12,724 nucleotides of DNA from CAZCWX01 sp964502465 (GTDB lineage: Bacteria > Desulfobacterota > Binatia > Bin18). The translations under genes and the position numbers were made by a program. The notes under the pieces are model-generated. The model saw only the letters and a program-made list of their open reading frames with translations. It made no database searches and was not told where the DNA came from. The DNA lies in contig CAZCWX010000450.1 of assembly GCA_964502465.1 (NCBI GenBank), forward strand, positions 1 to 12,724, in the 5' to 3' direction. Each line of letters opens with the position of its first letter. Positions within the stretch are counted from its first letter, which is position 1. Positions 1 to 5,874 of this stretch are shown in pieces.

Positions 1-123
1 CTATTTCCTGATAATCTCTCATGCGCGATAGACCAGCAGACATGTTGGCGCAATTGGCTTGTCGTCCTGGCCGAGGCGTGCGGGAAGAGAGGACAGACCG
101 AGGGGAACGCTTACGCTTCAGTC

Positions 124-151
124 CAAAGTGCAAAGTCTAAAGTCCAAAGTT
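124..151. repeat. Heptamer tandem array, consensus CAAAGTC
   Basis: Four contiguous 7-bp units lie at 124-130, 131-137, 138-144 and 145-151. They differ from CAAAGTC by at most one base each. A fifth, weaker unit (TTCAGTC) precedes at 117-123. The array is noncoding on either strand as far as I can tell. It is followed almost directly by the 18-bp array. Confidence 0.8.
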
Positions 152-152
152 C

Positions 153-188
153 CCAACATTCCACACTCTACCAACATCCCACACTCTC
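153..188. repeat. 18-bp tandem duplication
   Basis: Two adjacent 18-bp copies, 153-170 and 171-188, begin CCAACAT and end CACTCT plus one base. They match at 16 of 18 positions. It starts 2 bp after the heptamer array but has an unrelated unit, so it is not simply an extension of it. Confidence 0.8.
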
Positions 189-221
189 GTTGAAGCCTTG
201 TGCGATTGGAGTGTTGTTTTT

Positions 222-293
222 AATGGCTCAATGAGCCGATGAAGCAATGGTTCAATAAACAAATGACTCCATGAACCAATGAAAAAATGATCC
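222..293. repeat. Nine-unit octamer array, consensus AATGANNC
   Basis: Nine consecutive 8-bp units run without gaps from 222 to 293 (starts at 222, 230, 238, 246, 254, 262, 270, 278, 286). Nearly all begin AATG or a one-base variant, and most end in C. Positions 5-8 vary. The first two units form a small palindrome, GGCTC-AAT-GAGCC (225-237). An 8-bp period cannot hold a reading frame, so this is noncoding. Confidence 0.8.
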
Positions 294-390
294 CATACTT
301 CCTGGTCCACCGAAGGGTCCGACACGACGGATTTGCCAGAGGCCAAGGTGCTGGGCGAAGCACTATCGTGACAGCCCCTGTTTGCCCGTA

Positions 391-1368
391 TCAACTCCGG
401 GTCGCAGCGCGACGTAATCGGTCCATGATCGCCCGGCCAATCCCGATTTCTGGAACCGACTCAACGATCACTCGCGCTAACCCTGCCTGATCAAGTCGTC
501 GGAGCACAGCAAACAGATGGGTTGCGGCTTCGAGTAGATCTCCAGTCTTCGATAAGACTTCTCTGACTGCGTATCCCTCCGTTCCTGACCGAGGAGCCAG
601 CGTGAGTAACCCTACCCGTTCTTTGTTTGACAGAGAAGGAATAGCTTCTCCAGGTGCGAGGAGCACCAATGGAACGTGCGGTGAGTAGTGACGTGGGAGT
701 GTCCCCGGTGAACGCGCATCAGCTTGTGAGGAAGGTATGGTCATCACCGGACCGACCACTGCCTCGATCTCCTCGACCGTCACACCACCAGGGCGGAGAA
801 TGACCACCTTATCGTTCGTTAGCGCACAAACTGTGGATTCGACGCCAATTGTGCATGGCCCGCCGTCGAGAATGATTTCGAGCGCCTCTCCAAGCATCTC
901 TTGGACATGAATCGCCGTGGTGGGACTCACATAGCCAAAGGGATTGGCACTTGGTGCTGCAATCGGTGTCCCTGCTGCCCGTAAGAGCGCCAGAGCAACT
1001 GGATGAGCCGGCACGCGCAGAGCGACAGTATCTAGACCGGCAGTCACCAGGTCTGGAACAAGCGGACGCTTCTTCAGTACTAACGTGAGCGGTCCCGGCC
1101 AGAATCGCTCCATGAGCACAGCCGCACGGCTGTCAATGACCGTCACATATTGCGCGACAGCCTCCTTCTCTGGCACGTGAACAATCAAAGGATCAAAGTG
1201 CGGGCGGTTCTTAATGGAAAAAACTTGTGCGACCGCACGCTCGTTCAGCGCGTCTGCACCCAGACCGTAGACAGTTTCCGTGGGGAAAGCGACAACCTTC
1301 CCGTCCCGTAGCAGAGCTGCAGCCGTCTGAATTGCATGAGGATTGTTACCGTCGAGGATTTGCGCCAT
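391..1368 (-). CDS. tsaC: L-threonylcarbamoyladenylate synthase (TsaC/Sua5/YwlC type)
   Basis: This cytoplasmic enzyme makes threonylcarbamoyl-AMP from threonine, bicarbonate and ATP, the first step of the t6A37 modification of ANN-decoding tRNAs. The 325 residues fit the longer Sua5 form. The catalytic YrdC fold spans about residues 10-205, with FPTETVYGLGADA (28-40), SIKNRP carrying K53 and R55, GPLTLVL (92-98) and PSAN with S140 and N142. The linker motif SPG...RHYSP (220-230) leads into the small C-terminal Sua5 domain. The start at MAQILDGNNP matches family N-termini, though no Shine-Dalgarno is visible. The frame stays open upstream through the 9-bp repeats to a stop near 1441, without an ATG, GTG or TTG. 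It lies downstream of speA on the same strand and may be co-transcribed with it. Confidence 0.95.
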   Translation of the reverse strand: MAQILDGNNPHAIQTAAALLRDGKVVAFPTETVYGLGADALNERAVAQVFSIKNRPHFDPLIVHVPEKEAVAQYVTVIDSRAAVLMERFWPGPLTLVLKKRPLVPDLVTAGLDTVALRVPAHPVALALLRAAGTPIAAPSANPFGYVSPTTAIHVQEMLGEALEIILDGGPCTIGVESTVCALTNDKVVILRPGGVTVEEIEAVVGPVMTIPSSQADARSPGTLPRHYSPHVPLVLLAPGEAIPSLSNKERVGLLTLAPRSGTEGYAVREVLSKTGDLLEAATHLFAVLRRLDQAGLARVIVESVPEIGIGRAIMDRLRRAATRS

Positions 1369-1384
1369 GAAAAGGCATTGTCCA

Positions 1385-1429
1385 TTGAGTCTTTTGAGTC
1401 CGTTGGGTTTTTTGGGTCCGTTGAGCCGT
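1385..1429. repeat. 9-bp tandem array, consensus TTGAGTCCG
   Basis: Five contiguous 9-bp units lie at 1385-1393, 1394-1402, 1403-1411, 1412-1420 and 1421-1429, each keeping TTGRGYC or a one-base variant. The array lies 17-61 bp upstream of the tsaC start codon and takes the place where its ribosome binding site or promoter would be expected. TTGAGTCC at 1394-1401 is a perfect 8-bp inverted copy of GGACTCAA at 1485-1492 in the neighbouring array, so the two could pair in RNA or single-stranded DNA. Confidence 0.8.
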
Positions 1430-1458
1430 CGGGCGAGCGTTCACTTCTATGATTTCCA

Positions 1459-1501
1459 GACTCTAGAGACTCTACAGACACTATGGACTCAACGACTAGT
1501 C
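1459..1501. repeat. 9/8-bp tandem array, consensus GACTCTANA, over the speA stop
   Basis: Three 9-bp units (1459-1467, 1468-1476, 1477-1485) are followed by two 8-bp units (1486-1493, 1494-1501), all starting GAC(T/A)C or GACTA. The last unit contains the speA stop codon (1496-1498, minus strand), so the array begins inside the gene. Its core GACTCAA is the reverse complement of the TTGAGTC core of the array 30 bp away. The pair therefore looks like an inverted set flanking a short spacer. Confidence 0.75.
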
Positions 1502-3496
1502 ATCCAACGTCAAATACGTATAACTCCCTAGCGCTGCCTCGTACTCCCGCATCAGGTGGGTTCCCCATTCCGCTTTGAGGCCTTCACGGGCAATCCCTTC
1601 GGTGACGCGGTGGCGGAACTCGGCCACCAACTCGTCTCGTTCATAACCGAAAACGCGCAGAACACCTTCCACTTTGTGGCCGGGAAGAATCTTAGTGATG
1701 TGGCAACTCCCCCTCCCGTCTGCCACCACGATGGCATCATGCACATTGCCAAAGAGGTTATGATAGTCGCCCATCACATCCTGATACGCCCCGGTGAAAA
1801 ACACACCTAAGTAATACGGCTCACCATTTAGGGCATGAAGTTCAAGAGATTCTTTAATATCACGGAGGTCGATGAAATTATCCACTTTTCCGTCAGAGTC
1901 GCAGGTGAGATCTGCCAGATAGCCTTTCCGGTCGGGAATCTCGTTCAGCCGATGAATCGGCATAATGGGAAACAGTTGGTCGATCGCCCAGGAATCAGGA
2001 ATGGATTGAAAGACAGAAAAATTACAGATGAATTTCCGCGAGAGCAAGCGTTCGACATCTTCAAATTCTTCAGGCATGTGTTTGGCGAGTTTCGCATACT
2101 TGATTGCCCGCTCGCACACACCCCAGAACAGCTCTTGCCCTAACCCGCGATCTTCGAGTGACAGATACCCGAGATTAAAGAGCGAGAACATTTCATCGCG
2201 TTGTTCCAATACATCGTGATAGTATTCGCGGTAGTTCTTGCCATTGATCCTGGTATAGAGGTCGTGCATTTCCTGGATCACTTGTGGCTTGCTTTCGACG
2301 TTATCAATCCGGACTGGACCATTGGCGAGCGTCAATTCGTTCACCACATTGAAGATGAGTACCGCATGCGGACCAGCAAGCATCCGACCGTTCTCGGTGA
2401 GCACGATCGGTTCATGCACATTCTCGTTTTCGCACACCTCCTTGATCGAGTAGATGATATCGTTCGCGTACTCTTGGACGGAGTAATTCACGCTGGACTC
2501 CGAAGCAGTGCGGGAGCCATCATAGTCGAGCCCCAAGCCCCCGCCGACGTCGAGGTACTCCAGGTTCGGGCAGAGTTTGCGGAGTTTCGCGTAGGTCCGC
2601 GCCGCTTCTTTGACTGCATACTTGATGCGTTTGATGTCAGTCACCTGCGAACCAATGTGGAAGTGTAACAGGTGTAAACAGTCAATCAGGCGTTCTTGAT
2701 TCAATATACTCAGGCACTTCAGTAGATCAGGGGTGGTAAAGCCGAATTTTGATAGGTCGCCGCTCGACTTCTCCCATTTGCCACTGCCGCGAGCCGAGAG
2801 CTTCAAGCGCAGGCCAATCAACGGTCGGATCTTCAGCTTTTTCGACAACTCCAAAAGGAGGCGGAGTTCGAAGAGACTTTCCAGCACAACAAAAATTTTC
2901 TTCCCAACATGCTTGCCCATCAGGGCAAGCTTTAAGTAGGCCTCATCCTTAACCCCGTTACAGATAATCGGGGCCTCCGGTTTCTGTAGGAGTGCGAGCG
3001 CGACGGTGAGTTCGGCTTTGCTCCCGACCTCAATCCCCAGGTTATAGCGGTCGCCAAAACTCAAAATCTCCTGCACAACTTCCTTCTTCTGGTTCACTTT
3101 GATCGGATACACCGGAATGTACTCGCGACGATATTCGAACTCCCGGATGGCGGACTTGAACGCGCCAACGAGCTTTTTAATCTGATAGTCAAGGATCTGG
3201 GGAAAGCGTAACACCACCGGCGTCGATACCCCACGCTGGCGCAACTGGGTAATAATATCTTTCAGGGGAACTGGCGTCCCACGAGTCACATCGAAGTTGA
3301 CGACCACTTCTCCCTCGTGGTTGACATCAAAATATTCACTCCCCCAGTTTTGTACGCCATATAAATCGACCGTCTCTTCTAACGCATTGCGAGTGGAGGG
3401 AGCGCGCGTGTCAGCGCCACGTCTGATTCCCTCAGCCGGGATTTCGGAGAAACGCACCTCCTTGGCGTACCGCATATTCTCTTTTAACGCTTTCAT
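1496..3496 (-). CDS. speA: Biosynthetic arginine decarboxylase
   Basis: This PLP enzyme converts arginine to agmatine and CO2, the entry to the agmatine route to putrescine. Its 666 residues match the family (about 630-660). A fold-III PLP barrel carries YPIKVNQ with Schiff-base Lys K133, GIEVGSKAEL (154-163), HFHIGSQ (278-284) and the phosphate-binding DVGGGLG (316-322). The C-terminal half has LTCDSDGK with catalytic Cys532 and DVMGDYHNLFG (573-583). The usual ESGR motif reads ENGR (368-371), a mild oddity. The start at 3496 is backed by a purine-rich GGGGAGGG about 11 nt upstream. Met8 is an alternative. It is transcribed away from aguB-aguA, whose products use its agmatine. A strong candidate promoter lies about 250 bp upstream. 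Its stop codon lies in a tandem array. Confidence 0.96.
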   Translation of the reverse strand: MKALKENMRYAKEVRFSEIPAEGIRRGADTRAPSTRNALEETVDLYGVQNWGSEYFDVNHEGEVVVNFDVTRGTPVPLKDIITQLRQRGVSTPVVLRFPQILDYQIKKLVGAFKSAIREFEYRREYIPVYPIKVNQKKEVVQEILSFGDRYNLGIEVGSKAELTVALALLQKPEAPIICNGVKDEAYLKLALMGKHVGKKIFVVLESLFELRLLLELSKKLKIRPLIGLRLKLSARGSGKWEKSSGDLSKFGFTTPDLLKCLSILNQERLIDCLHLLHFHIGSQVTDIKRIKYAVKEAARTYAKLRKLCPNLEYLDVGGGLGLDYDGSRTASESSVNYSVQEYANDIIYSIKEVCENENVHEPIVLTENGRMLAGPHAVLIFNVVNELTLANGPVRIDNVESKPQVIQEMHDLYTRINGKNYREYYHDVLEQRDEMFSLFNLGYLSLEDRGLGQELFWGVCERAIKYAKLAKHMPEEFEDVERLLSRKFICNFSVFQSIPDSWAIDQLFPIMPIHRLNEIPDRKGYLADLTCDSDGKVDNFIDLRDIKESLELHALNGEPYYLGVFFTGAYQDVMGDYHNLFGNVHDAIVVADGRGSCHITKILPGHKVEGVLRVFGYERDELVAEFRHRVTEGIAREGLKAEWGTHLMREYEAALGSYTYLTLDD

Positions 3497-3752
3497 AGAT
3501 ACACGTACCCTCCCCTGGTCTTGAGCAGTTCTCGTATGGTTTCGGGAGAGCGGTTTATACGCTCATCGCGATTCCCGGGTCACCAACTCGCCTCAGGCCT
3601 AATACAGCTGCTTGAAAGAAAAAAAAACAGAGAATCGCGGGAAAAGCGCGGGTGAGGGCTTTCACGCGAAGGTGTTGCTCATGTACCGTTGCGACTGCGA
3701 TCCTGGACAATGTCGTTGGTTCCGCCTCTGTCTCGTAGGAAAAGTTTTCCTT

Positions 3753-3781
3753 TATATAAGATCTTTCTCATCTTCTGTCAA
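3753..3781 (-). promoter_or_regulatory. speA: Sigma70-type promoter for speA
   Basis: Read on the minus strand, a perfect TTGACA -35 box (3781 to 3776) is followed by exactly 17 nt and then TATATA (3758 to 3753). TATAAA at 3756-3751 is an alternative -10 with a 19-nt spacer. Transcription would begin near 3745 and run toward speA, giving an untranslated leader of about 250 nt. The -10 is almost self-complementary (TATATA), so it might also serve aguB on the plus strand, but I see no -35 there. Confidence 0.6.
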
Positions 3782-3807
3782 AAGGAGAGAAAAAATTTTT
3801 CCCTCAT

Positions 3808-3831
3808 GAGAGCGGCATTGAGCCGCTACTC
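3808..3831 (+). promoter_or_regulatory. Hairpin directly before the aguB start codon
   Basis: AGCGGC (3811-3816) and GCCGCT (3822-3827) pair perfectly around a 5-nt loop. The stem extends with GAG (3808-3810) and CTC (3829-3831) across one bulged A. It ends 3 nt before the aguB ATG, where a ribosome binding site would normally be. The nearest good Shine-Dalgarno (AAAGGAG, 3781-3787) is 47 nt upstream of that ATG. A 17-codon frame starting at ATG 3806 passes through the hairpin and ends at TGA 3857-3859, overlapping aguB out of frame. A role in translation control is inference. Confidence 0.35.
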
Positions 3832-3834
3832 GCA

Positions 3835-4740
3835 ATGTCCTACAATCCGGTCTCTGTGAATACGACGACACATTCCTTCCCGCAGGTGACTCTGGGTCTC
3901 ATCCAGATGTCCTGCAGCGAACAGCCGGAGGAGAACCTGGCAAAGGCTATTGCGCGCATTGGTCACGCTGCGCAGCAAGGGGCTCAGATTATCTGCCTCC
4001 AGGAGTTGTTTCGCTCGCGTTATTTCTGTCAGAGTGAAGAGACGCAGCAGTTTCTTCTGGCCGAACCAATCCCTGGTCCGACAACCACTGTGCTCAGTCA
4101 GGTTGCAGCTGAGCAGGGAGTCGTGCTTATCGCTTCGCTGTTCGAGAGACGCGCAGAGGGTCTGTTCCACAACACGGCAGTCGTCATTGACGCAGATGGT
4201 GCTCTTGTAGGCAAATATCGCAAGATGCACATCCCAGACGATCCTCTTTACTACGAAAAATTCTACTTTGCCCCTGGAGACCTCGGTTTCCAGACCTTCC
4301 AGACACGCTACGCTAAAATTGGCACCTTAGTATGCTGGGACCAATGGTTTCCCGAAGGGGCGCGCTTGACCGCGCTGAGCGGTGCACAGATCCTCTTTTA
4401 CCCGACCGCCATCGGCTGGCATCACGATGAAGTGCCTGAGGAACGGCAGGCGCAACATCAAGCCTGGGAGACTGTGCAACGTGGTCACGCTATAGCCAAT
4501 GGAGTGTACGTTGCTGCCGTCAACCGTGTAGGAACAGAAGGAGGACTCCAGTTCTGGGGGGCGTCTTTTGTCAGTGACCCGTTTGGCCGTCTGGTCGCGC
4601 AGGCGAGCCACGATACAGAGGAAACTCTGATTGTGTCATGTGACTTGAGTCGCATCGATCGGGTTCGCCAAAACTGGCCGTTTTTACGTGACCGTCGCAT
4701 TGATGCCTACGGCAGTCTGACGAAACGTTATCTTGATTAA
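3835..4740 (+). CDS. aguB: N-carbamoylputrescine amidase
   Basis: This cytoplasmic nitrilase-superfamily enzyme hydrolyses N-carbamoylputrescine to putrescine, CO2 and ammonia, the last step of the agmatine route. The 301 residues cover the single alpha-beta-beta-alpha CN-hydrolase domain. The Glu-Lys-Cys triad is visible as E57 (LQELFRSRYF), K130 (KYRKMHIPDDP) and C167 (LVCWDQWFPEGAR). YYEKFYFAPGD after the Lys is typical of AguB-type amidases. The N-terminus carries about 15 extra residues before the usual VTLGLIQMSC. ATG 3835 has no adjacent Shine-Dalgarno, and GTG at 3856 or 3886 would also fit. It runs into aguA and lies opposite speA, so all three enzymes of the pathway sit together. 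I am sure of the function and less sure of the exact start. Confidence 0.95.
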   Translation: MSYNPVSVNTTTHSFPQVTLGLIQMSCSEQPEENLAKAIARIGHAAQQGAQIICLQELFRSRYFCQSEETQQFLLAEPIPGPTTTVLSQVAAEQGVVLIASLFERRAEGLFHNTAVVIDADGALVGKYRKMHIPDDPLYYEKFYFAPGDLGFQTFQTRYAKIGTLVCWDQWFPEGARLTALSGAQILFYPTAIGWHHDEVPEERQAQHQAWETVQRGHAIANGVYVAAVNRVGTEGGLQFWGASFVSDPFGRLVAQASHDTEETLIVSCDLSRIDRVRQNWPFLRDRRIDAYGSLTKRYLD

Positions 4741-4744
4741 CAAG

Positions 4745-4779
4745 CTCTCAGCCCTCAGCCCTGCGCCCTCCGCCCTCGT
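4745..4779. repeat. Heptamer tandem array, consensus CCCTCAG, at the aguB-aguA junction
   Basis: Five contiguous 7-bp units (4745-4751, 4752-4758, 4759-4765, 4766-4772, 4773-4779) share CCCTC or a close variant. They begin 4 bp after the aguB stop and end inside the most likely aguA start codon (GTG 4778-4780). Because 7 is not a multiple of 3, a change in copy number would shift the frame of any upstream start such as the TTG at 4733. Confidence 0.75.
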
Positions 4780-5866
4780 GGCTACTCCCGCAAGCCTCGG
4801 TTTCCGTATGCCTGCAGAATGGGAACCACATACAGCAACCTGGCTCGCCTGGCCACATAATCTCGACACCTGGCCGGGAAAATTTGCGTCAATTCCAGGG
4901 ATCTACATTGATATAGTTAAATGTCTACATTCACAAGAGCAGGTGATCATCTGTGTGAATGACGCTGAGGTTACATCACAAGTTCGTCATCTCCTGATGC
5001 AAGCGGGCGTGAATCTCACCCACGTCGCTTTCCACGAGATCCCAACAAACGACACCTGGGCGCGCGATCACGGCCCGATCTTTCTCACCCGTTCTGGTGA
5101 CACCCACATTGAGGTGGCGATTACCGATTGGATTTTCAATTCTTGGGGAGAAAAATATGGTCCCTGGGATCTCGACGATGCGGTTCCACAAAAGATTGCT
5201 GTCCAGTTCGGCTGCCGCTTGTTCCAGCCTGGAATTGTGTTAGAAGGCGGGTCGATCGAGGTAAACGGCCGTGGCACGCTCTTAACCACCGAATCCTGTT
5301 TGCTGAACCCGAATCGCAACCCCTCACTGACTCGCACTGAGATTGAGGCGTATCTCCGTGCGTACTTAGGAGTCCAGCACATCCTTTGGCTTGGCGACGG
5401 CATCATTGGTGACGATACCGATGGGCACATCGACGACCTGGCACGCTTTGTCAACCCAACCACAGTCGTGTGTGTCGTGGAGGACGACCCAGATGATGTC
5501 AACTATGCACCTCTGCGTGAAAACTTCGCACGGCTGCAACGCATGACAGACCAGGATGGGCGCTTGTTGAACGTCATCCCCCTGCCTATGCCTGATCCTG
5601 TGGAGTACGCAGGGAATCGGCTCCCGGCAAGCTACGCGAATTTCTATATTGCGAATGGCATTGTCTTAGTTCCTCTTTATCACTGTCCTCAGGACCACCA
5701 CGCCCTTACCACCCTGCAGGAACTGTTTCCCACGCGCCGTGTTGCCGGCATTCCCTGTACCGATCTGGTCTGGGGCTTGGGAGCAATCCATTGCGTCACG
5801 CAACAACAGCCGGTAGGAGAGTGCGGATTGCGCAAGGCAGATTGTGGATTGGAGGGAGCACAGTAG
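4778..5866 (+). CDS. aguA: Agmatine deiminase
   Basis: This enzyme hydrolyses agmatine to N-carbamoylputrescine and ammonia, linking SpeA to AguB. It belongs to the peptidyl-arginine-deiminase-like (guanidino-modifying) superfamily. From GTG 4778 it has 362 residues. The conserved body begins GFRMPAEWEPH (8-18). Catalytic residues are in NDTWARDHGP (D97), DGHIDD (H217) and GLGAIHCVTQQQP (Cys339). The start is uncertain. TTG at 4733 overlaps the aguB stop but puts the repeat array into the protein, ATG 4808 would cut into the conserved N-terminus, and GTG 4778 gives the usual short MATPASLGF lead. No start has a clear Shine-Dalgarno. The last residues, from E348 on, come from another heptamer array, while relatives normally end just after QQQP. 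The stop is 8 nt before the htrA ATG. Confidence 0.95.
   Translation: MATPASLGFRMPAEWEPHTATWLAWPHNLDTWPGKFASIPGIYIDIVKCLHSQEQVIICVNDAEVTSQVRHLLMQAGVNLTHVAFHEIPTNDTWARDHGPIFLTRSGDTHIEVAITDWIFNSWGEKYGPWDLDDAVPQKIAVQFGCRLFQPGIVLEGGSIEVNGRGTLLTTESCLLNPNRNPSLTRTEIEAYLRAYLGVQHILWLGDGIIGDDTDGHIDDLARFVNPTTVVCVVEDDPDDVNYAPLRENFARLQRMTDQDGRLLNVIPLPMPDPVEYAGNRLPASYANFYIANGIVLVPLYHCPQDHHALTTLQELFPTRRVAGIPCTDLVWGLGAIHCVTQQQPVGECGLRKADCGLEGAQ
5819..5860. repeat. Heptamer array, consensus GATTGCG, coding the AguA C-terminus
   Basis: Six 7-bp steps (5819, 5826, 5833, 5840, 5847, 5854) follow GATTGYG with decay. Units 2, 4 and 5 are the best preserved. The array starts just after the conserved end of AguA and is read as a tail with the quasi-repeat CGLRKADCGLEG. 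Its last units create GGAGGGAG (5851-5858), the only Shine-Dalgarno-like sequence upstream of htrA, although 18 nt from its ATG is long. Confidence 0.65.
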
Positions 5867-5874
5867 CAAAACCC

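Larger units (their letters stand above)
1..390. other. Left-edge intergenic region, no convincing gene
   Basis: No gene is supported here. The stretch holds three short tandem arrays (listed separately) and a 5-bp hairpin at 348-363 (GTGCT / AGCAC, 6-nt loop) with no T-run after it, so I do not call it a terminator for tsaC. At the extreme left, a minus-strand frame opens with ATG at 43 (or 22) and reads MSAGLSRMRDYQEI off the edge. It has no visible Shine-Dalgarno and is too short to judge, but it could be the start of the next minus-strand gene. The plus-strand frame open from base 1 to about 234 runs through the arrays and resembles no protein I know. Confidence 0.5.
3497..3834. other. 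Divergent speA-aguB intergenic region with long speA leader
   Basis: This 338-bp gap between divergent genes holds the speA promoter (listed separately) and the leader of about 250 nt below it. On the minus strand the leader contains a nine-T tract (plus A-run 3619-3627), an imperfect hairpin (3647-3668, CGCG and TGA paired with a 2-nt bulge), a hairpin GAGCG/CGCTC (3548-3564, 7-nt loop) and an 8-bp inverted repeat GAATCGCG (3632-3639) / CGCGATTC (3567-3574). A six-codon reading frame MSNTFA (3682 to 3662, minus) lies in the leader without a clear ribosome binding site. I recognise no known riboswitch class. These folds were found by eye and have no calculated energies. Confidence 0.45.

Noticed and set aside
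124..293. CRISPR array
   Set aside because: Units are 7-18 bp, directly abutting and degenerate, with no spacers and no cas genes.
348..363. Terminator for tsaC
   Set aside because: The stem is only 5 bp and is not followed by a T-run on the minus strand.
137..394. Minus-strand 85-residue reading frame
   Set aside because: It runs through all three tandem arrays, has no ribosome binding site and resembles no known protein.
2201..2668. Plus-strand 155-residue frame inside speA
   Set aside because: It is antisense to well-conserved speA coding sequence and is a shadow of its codon use.
3715..3760. Plus-strand promoter for aguB at the TATATAAG box
   Set aside because: No acceptable -35 at 16-19 nt spacing; the same box fits the minus-strand promoter far better.
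3612..3809. Plus-strand 65-residue Cys-containing frame in the speA-aguB gap
   Set aside because: It needs a TTG start without a ribosome binding site, and covers the speA promoter and leader.
5791..5874. Upstream TTG start for the HtrA protease
   Set aside because: It would put 28 residues before an obvious signal peptide and overlap aguA.
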